NCBI GenBank assembly: GCA_018697195.1
Contig: CM031857.1
Location: 66,923,053-66,987,052, forward strand
Direction: 5' to 3'
DNA: 64,000 nucleotides
From: Certhia americana
Lineage: Eukaryota > Chordata > Aves > Passeriformes > Certhiidae
The notes beneath the pieces were generated by a model. It made no database searches, was not told where the DNA came from, and saw only the letters and a program-made list of their open reading frames with translations. Both the position numbers and the translations under genes were made by a program. This document shows positions 28,001-36,200 of this stretch, one piece after another (the first letter of the stretch is position 1; each line of letters begins with the position of its first letter).

Positions 28001-31000
28001 GGCTATCATAAAAATTTTGAACCCTTTCTTTAAAAGGTGTTATGACTTTGAGGTTCTACAACTTATTTTACAGTCTTATTTGATTCTAGCAAGTTTTTAA
28101 ATTTTTGAAGTCTTAGAAAATTCATGTAAGCCTAGCAGTAGTCAAAAGATAAAAGAAAAATACATATAATACATTTGTAGACAAGTCACATTCTTGCTAG
28201 CGAAGAAAACTGAAGTCCTTTTTCCCATTTGCTCAAAACAGCATCTTAAATTGTGGATCAAAGTTCAGATGCAGACTGGACAGACTGATGAGGATTTAAT
28301 GCCATCAATTGCTATTGAACACAACAGTGGCAATAGAGCCTTTGGCTCAGAAGTGATGATAGATGTTCTGACTCACAGGTTCAAACACCACTGCTCAGCA
28401 GGTGCTGGGAACGTGTGTTGGTGGAGCACCATGCTGTGCATGCCCACGAACTTCTGCAAAAGCTTTTGCTGCTTTCTGTAGTTGGCAGCACAGTACTGGG
28501 CTAGGTAGATCTTTATTAACTTTTTTATGACATTTTTTATGTCATGTCAGTGGATGCTGTCACTGTACTTCAGTCCTTACTGGGTATGAGTATGATGCCA
28601 CTTGGAAAATTCAGTCTGGGCACCTCTGGTTGTTATCTTTCCTCCCCATCTAAGATGTGTTTGTTTTGACTGTCTGCAAAGAGGAAACTGGGGCTTGGCT
28701 TATGAGGAAAAAATTATTTTGACCAAGTGAATATTTTCAATTCTAAAATATTACAGATTCAGAGTTGAGTCCTGCATCACTTTGTTATGGGAGATAGGTT
28801 AGTGAAGGATTTGTTATTTATATTAAAGTCTGTTTTTTATATTTATGTATTTGAGCTGATCTTCTAATTCAGTAATGAAAAATAGAGCTTTTATTTAGAG
28901 CTATAATCAGAAATACTTCCAGATACTTTACTGCATGGATTCTTATTGATATATGCATTGCAGACAATTTCTTTGTATTCCAAAATGTTCCTCACTTGAC
29001 TTCTGCCATTCTGTATAGATCCAGAATGTGCTTCCCAATTGTGATTTCTTTTGTCCAGGTGTTTTGCAAATTATGGTGATACGTGCTCATTAATCATATA
29101 ATGATAAGAGTTTTAGTAAACTCCATTTCTTTTTGTCTTGTTTTGTCTTGCAGGCGCCAAGTATAGATGAAAAAGTAGATCTTCACTTTATTGCATTAGT
29201 TAATGTAGGTGGTCATCTCTATGAACTGGGTAAGAGCACTTTTTATCCACTCTGTCCATTTGTTAGAAACAACTGCAAGTAATGATGCTGTTAACTGTCA
29301 GAGTTTCAGAGCTATATCTTACCTTATGTAGGGTTTAGGTTCTTTTCAGCTGTATCTTAGGGGTCTGGGGATTTCTTTCAATCAACTGCAGCCTTCTTCC
29401 CATTGTTTTTTTTTTTGTTTCGTTTTGTTTTGTTGGGTTTTCTGGGTTTGGTTATTTTTTTTTTTGTTCTCCTTCCCTCAACTCCATCCTATGAAGATAA
29501 AATGGTACAGAATACTAGATGGCCTCCAAACTTCTATGTGCATTTATAAAAATGGACAGGAAGCAAGAAAAATGGATAAACACTTGAAATTTCACAAGAC
29601 ATTTGTTATATTTATGTTCCTGAACTGCTTGTTTGGAGTATTAAATTAATTGTGTGCCACTTCAGAATTGTTAGCTATATTATTAAGTAGTGTGATACTG
29701 TTTAAACTCAAAGTATGTAGTCAGGGTACTAAGAGATATTAATATTCTGCAACTCGTTTGTAATACTCTGGTCATTTTTCCTCTACTTTTCGTGGTCAGT
29801 AGACAGTTAACTGTGCAACTGTAGTCCTTATTTTTTGAAATACAGCTATTTTTTCCCTCTTCAGATTGTGTAGCACTTAGTTTTGCTCAGATATTCTCTA
29901 ATGACTCCAATCTTAAATATGTTGCTGGGCAACTAGGTTTTCCAGCAGGCTCTTCAGAAATCCAGCAAGCAGATCAGAATTTAAAAGCTGCAAGTCACTG
30001 ATCCTTCCTAACATAATTTTTGCAGTATTTTATAGTGATAAGATTTTAATCTTTTAAAAATCAGCACGTAATTAAGCAATGTCTTAACAGGTGATATGTA
30101 ATCACAACATTGGGCATAAGCAATATATAAGAAGTGCTTATGTTGGTATTAAGTTGATCTAAGGGGTATTACCAGGCATAAGTCATAACCAGGAGGCACA
30201 CATTTTTGTATTTTATTACAATGTGTATCTGTCAGTGGACTAGATTTTTAGGATGTAATAAATATTTTATGGCTCTAAATATCAAGGCATAAGGAATGAC
30301 TTTCACTTTTTTTTGGTTGTGTGCTACTATTTCCATAATACATTTTCACTGTGCATTAATTTATACTGCTTAAAAAGCAAACTACATACTATGATGACCC
30401 TGTTTACCTATTTTCTGTAGGTATGAGGTGAGAAAAATCCCATTTGAATTTTTCCTTAAAATAAAAAATTAGAAGGAGAAGAGGCATTTAGCTCTGCTGT
30501 ACAGTCAATAGTACTATTTCTTTTGTTCTTAAAATAACCTCTCTCTGTACCAGCGGAAGGAATTAAAAAAAACCAAAACAACTTAGAAGTAGGAAAATGG
30601 AAGGTTTTTCAATTGATTGGAAAAGAAGGTTATTCAATTGATTCACTGGCTTCAGACAGTGTGGGCAGCATGTGGGCTTTGGCATGCAGAAAATGCTAAG
30701 GAAGCACATAGATATTAAATATGTAGGATGTTTTTGTCATAGAAAACACATTATTTATAGGCACATGAAATTAAAATGTTGTTCTGGCAATATAGACATT
30801 AAAAAAGCCCCAAAATTAAGGTAAACTTAGCTTGGAACAGTTCTGTTTCCCTGGCACTTTCTGAGGTTTTTGCCTTGTATCGTCAGTCATGGTAGTTGAA
30901 ATAATGAACAACGTCTTGTTCATATAAATCCAAAAGTTTTCTAACATCGAATCTATTTTTAGTTATGGAAAATGTAGTTTGGAAGTGTTGTCAACTTTGG

Positions 31001-33160
31001 TGGCATCTCTGGGGAGGGAAAAGCCTTTTACAGGGAAGACAGAGCCAAAAGTGGTTTTGGTTTAGCAAATTCTTAGGATACCCTGACTTAAGTTTTCATA
31101 CTGTTAACTCTTTGCAAGTAACATGAAGCGTATTTATATGAATGAAATTATTTTTCAAATGCTGAAAATGACAAGCATTTTGCTATTGGAAATGCAAGGG
31201 AAAAAAAAGTATAAACAAACCTATAGTTACCCTGTTAAATGCTGTGGAAGTACTTAATACTTAGAGTTGTTGGGTTTGTTTGCTAATTTATTTAAATGAC
31301 AGAAGCATTTTCAGTGATGCCAGATTCTTCAGAATGGTGGGTTTGCTACTCTGTACTCTGGTCTGTTGGGGAATCCCTGATCATAACTGTCAAACACCAC
31401 AGACATACAGCTGGCTGTCTGCATAAATCCATCAAGCGTAGCTGAAATTCTTCTACTCTACTTGAAAAACTGAAGTACTGTACCAGCACTAAAACAACAG
31501 CAACTTACAGCTTTGAAGTTTTCAAATTAAATATTGAAAAATATTTCAGTGTTCTGATTGGATTATTTTTTAAAAGCAACAGACTGTATATAATGATACT
31601 GGTCGAAGCAGTCAGCAGTGGAGAGATCAGGGAACAGCTAGCTGCATGTGTGAACTTTATGAAAAACGAGATAGTATTTTTGAAAGTGAAGTACAAAAAA
31701 TCTGTTTAAATAGTTTTAACTGGAAAAATGAAGCTTTTATAATTTTATAAATGTGTTATTCAATCCCACTTTGTCTTTCAACAGATGGGCGCAAGCCATT
31801 TCCAATAAACCATGGGGAAACCACTGACGACTCTTTTTTAGAGGTAGGGATAGAGAACCTTCTTAAATGTAATTATACAAAATTCTTGCTGTATTTCCAC
31901 ACAAATATACCCGTAAAAGTCTAGCTATATTTCTAGTTGGATGAGGAATAGAGGGAGTGGGATGACAAGGCAAAATTAAGTTTGAAAAGAGATACTTTGC
32001 AACACGTCCATTGTGGCTCTGGATGACAGAGTATCATAACATAAATGTCAGAAGGGCTGGCTATAACACAAGATCAGACTGATTTATCTTCTGTGCTTAG
32101 ATTTTCATATACTCCTGCTCTTTTCAATTAGTACATCTAACGAGATGTTAGCAGATTGAAAATTACAATTTTTCATTCTCTTTCCTTTGGTTTATAGTTC
32201 GATAGGTGTCACGCTAGACAGAAGTTGCTTTTCTTTCTGACCCTTGCTAATAATCATTCTTCTCCACTTGCACAGCTTCTTTTGGGTGCTTCTTTGTGTC
32301 ATGAGTTGCAAAATGAGTTGGAAAGGGATACACTGAGTTGGGAGGATAAATTGTCATCCCCACAGAATGATGTAAAGTTGAAGTTGAGAGAAGGCAGTGC
32401 ATAGATCTGAGTTTTATGATATCCAGACTGGATTAGCATTACAAAAGGAAGAAAGCAGAGAAACTAAAACAAAATCCAAAATGATTTTATAGTTTAGAAG
32501 CATAGACTGATGTCTGTAAAGTTTTCAAACAATTTGTGCTTGCTTGGACAGGGGAAGAAATTGAATAAAGCTTTCTTATTCCATATGTGGCTTTTTCCTG
32601 GTTTTGCTGATAACATGTGTTGTCCAGATTGCACCCTAAAGCCAGATGAAGGAATTACTTAAAATCTTTCAATTACCCCACCCAGCTTAGATTCATCTTG
32701 AAACAAAGGAAAAAATACTGAAGGCAGCAGTACTAGCTAAGGCAAACTTCAGAGATGCATTTTGAAAGTGAGACAAACAATACAACTGCTGCACAAAGTA
32801 ATAATCAGTCACAAAAATCATCATTGCTAAGGTCCTTCAGAAAAATTTTGCTCTTTTAGGCTGCCCATATGAGCACTGTAAGTAATCTTGAGTAGTGGTA
32901 CCTCACATCAGAAATACAGTTTATGTAGGTAAGTCACACTTTTTGGAAAAACCCATTTTGAGCACAGTTTGGATAAAGACTATCTTCATGTTTTGTTTGT
33001 GTTTTGGTTTTTTATAACAAATGTGATTTATACTGGTTTTCATTTTGGGGTTTTTTTTGTACTTTTTTTCCTGTAGGATGCAATAGAAGTTTGCAAGAAA
33101 TTCATGGAACGTGACCCAGAAGAATTAAGATTTAATGCAATTGCACTGTCTGCAGCTTAA
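963..33160 (+). CDS. UCHL3: UCHL3, ubiquitin carboxyl-terminal hydrolase L3 (3' seven coding exons, 5' partial)
   Basis: Cysteine protease of peptidase family C12 that cleaves small adducts from the C-terminus of ubiquitin and NEDD8; cytosolic. Seven exons join in frame (963-1091, 4195-4351, 4710-4795, 5881-5928, 29154-29229, 31785-31843, 33077-33160) to give 212 residues, equal to 19-230 of the 230-residue vertebrate protein, so only the N-terminal 18 codons lie left of the window. Visible active-site residues, in family numbering, are Gln89 (oxyanion hole, FMKQT), nucleophile Cys95 (NNACGTIG), His169 (VDLHFIA) and Asp184 (ELDGRKPFP). The crossover loop over the active site is encoded by the 5881 and 29154 exons. 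The C-terminus is NAIALSAA. All junctions are GT/AG and there is no frameshift or stop, so the gene looks functional. Wording is closer to UCHL3 than to UCHL1, which lacks this length and ending. The neighbour LMO7 on the same strand fits known synteny. Confidence 0.97.
2915..2965 (-). mobile_element. Old CR1 LINE fragment
   Basis: The segment GGAACCTCATGAGGTGGTC and its flanks resemble the reverse complement of the CR1 3' tail, which reads like TTGGACTAGATGACCTC followed by CCTTCCAACC. It is only about 50 bp and diverged, so the call is tentative. Confidence 0.5.
3490..3615. repeat. A/C-rich low-complexity tract
   Basis: The plus strand is dominated by A with scattered C and few G or T. It is opposite in strand composition to the T/G tracts elsewhere in the window. 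No tail of a recognisable retroelement adjoins it. Confidence 0.6.
4195..4351 (+). CDS. UCHL3: UCHL3 coding exon with catalytic Cys95, residues 62-113
   Basis: Acceptor CCTTCTAG ends at 4194 and donor GTAAGA starts at 4352. 157 nt: 52 whole codons plus the first base of a split Glu codon. It starts [13 protein letters not shown] and carries Gln89 and the nucleophile Cys95 within [16 protein letters not shown], the signature of the UCH family. An open frame that reads on into the intron to about 4467 is not coding. Confidence 0.97.
4710..4795 (+). CDS. UCHL3: UCHL3 coding exon, residues 114-142
   Basis: Acceptor TTTTTTAAG ends at 4709; the donor GTTAGT at 4796 is a weaker form with T at +3. 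86 nt: two bases complete the Glu codon, then 28 codons. The product reads [15 protein letters not shown] and then [13 protein letters not shown], which aligns with the helical region before the crossover loop. The donor is assigned here because the next exon must open with Ala-Ile-Arg in phase 0. Confidence 0.95.
5881..5928 (+). CDS. UCHL3: UCHL3 coding exon, crossover loop, residues 143-158
   Basis: A 48-nt micro-exon, phase 0 at both ends, 16 codons reading [16 protein letters not shown]. The acceptor is TTAATTTTAG and the donor GTATCC. It encodes the flexible loop that covers the active site and limits leaving-group size in UCHL enzymes. It is followed by the 23.2-kb intron. Confidence 0.95.
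11018..11334 (+). mobile_element. Solo LTR of an endogenous retrovirus, unassigned family
   Basis: About 317 bp beginning TGACATGCTTAA and ending GGGCTGGCA (TG...CA). It is flanked by a 4-bp direct repeat GCTT at 11014-11017 and 11335-11338, which would be the target-site duplication. Inside are a TATA-like GTGATAAAAACC at about 11166-11177 and an AATAAA at 11227-11232, spaced as the U3 promoter and poly(A) signal of an LTR. The C-rich composition is unlike the surrounding intron. No internal retroviral sequence follows, so it is a solo LTR. Exact ends and family are inferred; a short duplication can match by chance. Confidence 0.6.
14115..14163. repeat. T/G-only low-complexity tract
   Basis: 49 bp without A or C on the plus strand, containing a G7 run and T runs up to 12. 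It is the smallest of three such tracts in the window with the same strand orientation. Confidence 0.75.
18242..18264. repeat. 10-bp perfect inverted repeat with 3-nt loop
   Basis: CTTGGTAACA, loop TTC, TGTTACCAAG. It can form a stable hairpin on either strand. No associated element or RNA gene was recognised. Confidence 0.6.
18775..19122 (+). mobile_element. CR1 LINE 3' end
   Basis: A typical 5'-truncated CR1. The body includes GACAGGACAAAGGGAAGTGG, then ATTAGGAAGAGATTCCTTAC, and the 3' end ATGATCTTTAAGG through CCATGATTCTGTGA. It lies in the large UCHL3 intron in sense orientation. The 5' limit is approximate. The 123-codon minus-strand frame across it is a by-product of the repeat. Confidence 0.9.
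19660..19732 (+). mobile_element. Ancient CR1 tail fragment
   Basis: The core ATCACAATGGTCCTTTCTGA and flanking ACAGAAGATCAAAACTAAAT resemble the old sauropsid CR1 tail, whose usual form runs GATCACAATGGTCCCTTCTG. It is short and diverged, and may belong to an older insertion next to the CR1 ending at 19122. Confidence 0.65.
20480..21300 (-). pseudogene. Possible degraded retrocopy of an unidentified gene
   Basis: On the minus strand several short open segments in different frames look protein-like. There is a Lys-rich run, then a segment with [20 protein letters not shown], then [20 protein letters not shown] in another frame, and finally an acidic stretch [13 protein letters not shown] (about 20480-20521). 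The lower part (20480-20680) has many CpG dinucleotides for an AT-rich intron, as expected of DNA that came from a coding or GC-rich source. Stops and frame changes break any single protein. I cannot name a parent, and a 111-codon plus-strand frame (20562-20897) overlaps it, so the strand is uncertain. Confidence 0.3.
23068..23638 (-). mobile_element. Avian ERVL-type solo LTR, antisense to UCHL3
   Basis: Read on the minus strand it starts TGTATTGGGTCTGGCTGAGA. It then contains TGATAACACCCCAGTGCTTT, the conserved ACCAAAGGGATATTCTGTAC, and CAGCAATAAAAGCT carrying the poly(A) signal, and it ends with GGTGCTCAGCCAAGG and TCAACCACCA. This order matches the widespread avian ERVL LTR, whose end reads like GGGGTTAAACCACA. 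No internal region adjoins it, so it is a solo LTR of about 570 bp. The 3' boundary could be 23068 or 23071; no clear target duplication was found. Confidence 0.85.
26241..26262. repeat. Inverted repeat, 9-bp arms
   Basis: GTGTGCAAG, loop TGTG, CTTGCACAC, with one more base pair possible outside. It sits in a GT-rich stretch and nothing adjacent suggests a function. Confidence 0.6.
27196..28090 (-). pseudogene. Possible retrocopy, interrupted by an A/C-rich tract
   Basis: The minus strand has a 117-codon frame (27549-27196) opening [20 protein letters not shown] and containing [20 protein letters not shown]. It is rich in Lys, Ser, Pro and Thr, like a disordered chromatin or spindle protein. 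On the same strand at 27970-27830 another segment reads [20 protein letters not shown] and then [11 protein letters not shown]. Between them is the reverse of the T/G tract 27661-27784 (A/C-only on this strand). No splice sites, promoter or known domain was recognised, and the frames differ. This could be a degraded processed gene with a simple-repeat expansion inside it, or two chance frames. Parent unknown. Confidence 0.3.
27661..27784. repeat. T/G-only tract, 124 bp
   Basis: There is no A or C on the plus strand for 124 bp. T runs reach about 19, and G runs of three to five recur at least six times. It is low-complexity DNA of the GGGTTTTTT type. The open frames on both strands through it, full of Phe/Gly/Val or Lys/Pro/Thr, are products of composition. 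Confidence 0.9.
29154..29229 (+). CDS. UCHL3: UCHL3 coding exon with catalytic His169, residues 159-183
   Basis: Acceptor TTTTGTCTTGCAG ends at 29153 and donor GTAAGA starts at 29230. 76 nt: 25 codons plus the first G of the catalytic Asp codon. It reads [16 protein letters not shown] and then NVGGHLYEL, with the general base His169. Position 177 is Gly where the human enzyme has Asp; this lies outside the catalytic set. Confidence 0.96.
29230..31784 (+). other. UCHL3: UCHL3 intron, 2.6 kb
   Basis: Contains a T/G-rich stretch at about 29407-29466 with single C and A interruptions. No repeats of known family or gene-like sequence were recognised elsewhere in it. Confidence 0.75.
31785..31843 (+). 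CDS. UCHL3: UCHL3 coding exon with catalytic Asp184, residues 184-203
   Basis: Acceptor CTTTCAACAG ends at 31784 and donor GTAGGG starts at 31844. 59 nt: two bases finish the Asp184 codon, then [19 protein letters not shown]. Asp184 orients His169, so the third catalytic residue is assembled across the intron 29230-31784. Confidence 0.96.
31844..33076 (+). other. UCHL3: UCHL3 last intron, 1.2 kb
   Basis: Ordinary AT-rich intron with a strong T-rich polypyrimidine stretch before the acceptor. No further feature seen. Confidence 0.75.
33077..33160 (+). CDS. UCHL3: UCHL3 last coding exon with stop codon
   Basis: Acceptor TTTTTTCCTGTAG ends at 33076. 84 nt, 27 codons and TAA at 33158-33160. It reads [19 protein letters not shown] and ends NAIALSAA, the typical UCHL3 C-terminus. 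The 3' UTR follows without another intron that I can see. Confidence 0.97.
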   Translation, partial: DAIEVCKKFMERDPEELRFNAIALSAA

Positions 33161-33203
33161 AAGCCTTTTCCAGTAAGGCAACTCTATCACAATGTATTGT
33201 AAG

Positions 33204-33209
33204 AATAAA
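33204..33209 (+). terminator. UCHL3: UCHL3 poly(A) signal, proximal AATAAA
   Basis: A canonical AATAAA hexamer lies 44 nt after the stop codon. A second AATAAA at 33281-33286 is followed by the U/GU-containing stretch TTTGTCCTTGCTATATTTTG, so either could set the 3' end and the 3' UTR would be short. More AATAAA copies at about 33.65 and 33.74 kb lie in AT-rich DNA and are less convincing. Choice of site is inferred. Confidence 0.6.
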
Positions 33210-33280
33210 ACTGTTGCCATATGTTAATAATACAAATTTTGATACTTCCCTAACATCTTGACTAATTGTAGCATACGTGG

Positions 33281-33286
33281 AATAAA
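33281..33286 (+). terminator. UCHL3: UCHL3 poly(A) signal, second AATAAA
   Basis: Canonical hexamer 121 nt after the stop, with a T-rich downstream element beginning about 10 nt later. It is the better-supported cleavage signal of the two by downstream context, but no transcript data are available here. Confidence 0.55.
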
Positions 33287-33299
33287 CTTTGCATTTGTC

Positions 33300-36200
33300 C
33301 TTGCTATATTTTGCTGCTTGTTCCTACAGCAACTTCGGGTATTTCTATACAGGCATGCATTTTGTGCAAGATTTCTATGTGGTGGGTTTTTTCCCTTCCA
33401 CCCCCTTAACAGTTTTGGGAATTAGTGTCTGTAATATTTCCTTGTAATAATGATGAGCTACTTCAGAGCAGGATTATCATTTGTATCATGCACAGGTAAC
33501 ATTCTGAGTGGAGTATGTGATATGGTATTGGCTGAAAACTTAGAGTATGAGGCTATCTCCATATTTTTTTTATAACGCTCAAGAATATTATAAGAACTTC
33601 TTCACGTGACTCAAGTGACAAAGACATTTTTTCAGTGCTTTATTTATAAATAAATATATGGAAATAAATAGGCAGAAAAAGGACTATTCTTACTGTTGGT
33701 GAGCACTAACATTTTAAAATTATCTTAATGTTTACATTTTGAATAAAATTTCACTTTGTTTCTCAAGTCTAATAATGTTAATAAATTGTCCAAAAACTTC
33801 AGCTAAACCAATGTTTGCTATTTGTATATGTGGAAAAATGACATGGATTTTTTTCCCTTGAAAAGGCACATTAAGCAATTCAAATGGTAGGATTGTGGAG
33901 GGCACACACAGGTGAATACAGCAACGTGAAATAAATGATAGAAAAGTGATGATTGTTGTAATGAAGTTTTGTTTAGCAACAACAAACAGACTGGAGATTT
34001 TAAGGCCGCCATGACAGTCATATACTTTTCTCCCCTGTAGGAATATCTATAGTAAGTTTGTCAGGGGGTATTACTAAATGCTGTGTGATGGCCTTCCCCT
34101 GTGCCATCCCTCCCACTCCGCCTGCTGATCTTAAGGTACTGTTCACCAATTTCTGTACCTGAATTAGTAACCTTGTGGTTCTTTTCAGTTTGATTTTCTT
34201 GTTTGGTTTTGGGTTCATTTTTTTAGCTAAGCAATCTTAACACTTTAGGATTCTTGTGAAGATTAGTTTGGGTTAACAGGCATGATTTCGACATTCTGAA
34301 AAAATAATCCTTATTCACTCCTTTGAAGTAGAGTAATTTAGGTTTGCTTCCAATCAAACCTACTGCTAAAGGAAACTGAACCCTCTATGTCCCAGAGGGT
34401 GCTTTCATTATATCAATTGTCATTGCAGGAAAAATGAGTGGGGTTATGCCAGAAGCACTCTGGCAGAGTTTTCCTTCTTTACAGAAAAGAAAGAGGCCTG
34501 GGAGAGTCTGTCTTATCACTTAAGAACATCTCTTGCACTCTAAAGAAAAAGTTGGAGTATCTGTCTAAAACAAGTCACCTGAAGAGTCCAGCAACAACAA
34601 CAGTCTGTTTTCTATAAGTGAGCTGGTTGGAAAAGCAAAGGAGAGGAATGACACTAATGAGCTTCTATTTTTGAAGCTTTTGCTTTTTCACCCCAATAAA
34701 ATGCAGTATCATTAAGACTTGCTTTATGTTGCCATACTCATTAATAAAGCCCTGAAACTTGCTTTTAAATAAAAATCAGGGGCTTTAGTAACCAAACCAG
34801 CTGTGTTGTCTTCTTGCTAACATCAGCAAAATCAAATAAAGGTTGTCACCACTGAACTGGGATATTGCATATTTTAAGCTAAAGGTGACTTGGACGATTG
34901 CCTTTCAAGAATGCCATAGTTAATATAGATAAGGCTCTTCTAGGATGGGGAGGAGGGTGAGGAAAGAGAGGAAGCGCAGTTCAAAGCTGTTAAACAAGCT
35001 ACATCAATTGTCTGCCCTAGGAAAATGATCTCATCATATATGATCTTCAGTGTTCAGAAGATTTCAATGGGTTTAAGTAATAAATGCTGTGTCTCTGTTC
35101 TTGTGCAGCTGTTTAACTGCAAAATCCTTGCAGAAATGGAGCTCCTTGTTGAATACAAGGACTGATTAGACAAACTTGGGACACAAGATAATAAGGCTAG
35201 AATAGTAAATTTAGGGTGGGATTTTCTGTGGTTTTAAAACTTGTATTTATAAGAATTCTTAGTATTTTGGCAATATTGTAGTTTTGCTTAGCATCTACAT
35301 AGTCTTCAAATCAGTTGTTCTGCAGGGTAAGTTTCCCTCTTTTTATTTTCAGCATTGATTGCTGGTTTATTAATATGTAAGATGGTACGTTTTAGTGAGC
35401 ACTGCTTTGAGATGCCAAAGGAAGAGCAACGCACTAGTTTTTATGCTGAACTGTATCTGCTCACTGCGTGATCCCTTGGTAGAAACTGTGAGACTGCACT
35501 GCAGAAATACATCTCACCCGACACGTACAGTGTAACAGCCTTCCAGAGCTTGTGCACCCATGCTTTGGCACGGGCTTTGGCACTGCCTCCAGGAGCACAG
35601 GAAGTAAAGGGATCTACAAGCTGCTGGAATATCTCTATCATTGACAGAACCTGTGTAAATAACATGGATAAAAAAAGTGAGGTAGGAACACTTGGCTGAC
35701 TTGTAAAGTTGAGCAAGGTCCTGATTGGAGGCTGATAAACCCTGCAGGACCCCATGGTGCTTTTGGCTCTGTGACTCCCCAATGTCTGCATCATTGCCTG
35801 AGCTGTACAATCTCTGCTTATTAGCTCAAGCTCCGTGGGAAAATAATGCTGTATTTTTTAACTTGTTCAGCCCTGCCAGAGCCTCGACACTTTTGTGTGG
35901 AGGAGCATGGCTTGGCCGTGGGCATGCAGTGCCAGGAAATCCCTCTTCAGCCTCTGCAGTCTGGGTTGGCTGTACACACTATCTTATGGAAATGGTGTGT
36001 GCAGGAGTGAGGAGATGATGCACGCTCTACGCTTACGTTAATTTTAGCTGAGTGGAGCTGGTGTGCTATTAAACACTCGGGATTGTTCAAGCTCTTTTAA
36101 GTATATTGGTGCTAAATAGGTGTTTTCCTATGTTATTTACAGACATTTTGTTAAGAAATCATAATTTAATAACCAGGACAATGCCCTTTCAATCGTAGCT

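Larger units (their letters stand above)
5929..29153 (+). other. UCHL3: UCHL3 large intron, 23.2 kb
   Basis: This intron separates the crossover-loop exon from the His169 exon. It contains two solo LTRs (11018-11334 and 23068-23638), two CR1 pieces (18775-19122 and 19660-19732), T/G-only tracts (14115-14163 and 27661-27784), and two minus-strand gene-like stretches (about 20480-21300 and 27196-28090). The rest, including 5929-11013, 11339-14110, 14165-18770, 19735-20475, 21300-23065, 23640-27190 and 28100-29150, shows no gene that I can support. The plus-strand open frames there lack splice context or recognisable domains. Confidence 0.8.

Noticed and set aside
27610..28100. Frames of 80-151 codons rich in Phe/Gly/Val (plus) or Lys/Pro/Thr (minus)
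   Set aside because: The bulk is translation of the T/G-only tract 27661-27784. Only the non-repetitive minus-strand flanks were kept as a possible pseudogene.
35441..35810. Two overlapping minus-strand frames of 98 and 117 codons in the intergenic region
   Set aside because: Different phases of the same stretch, no domain, no splice or promoter context.
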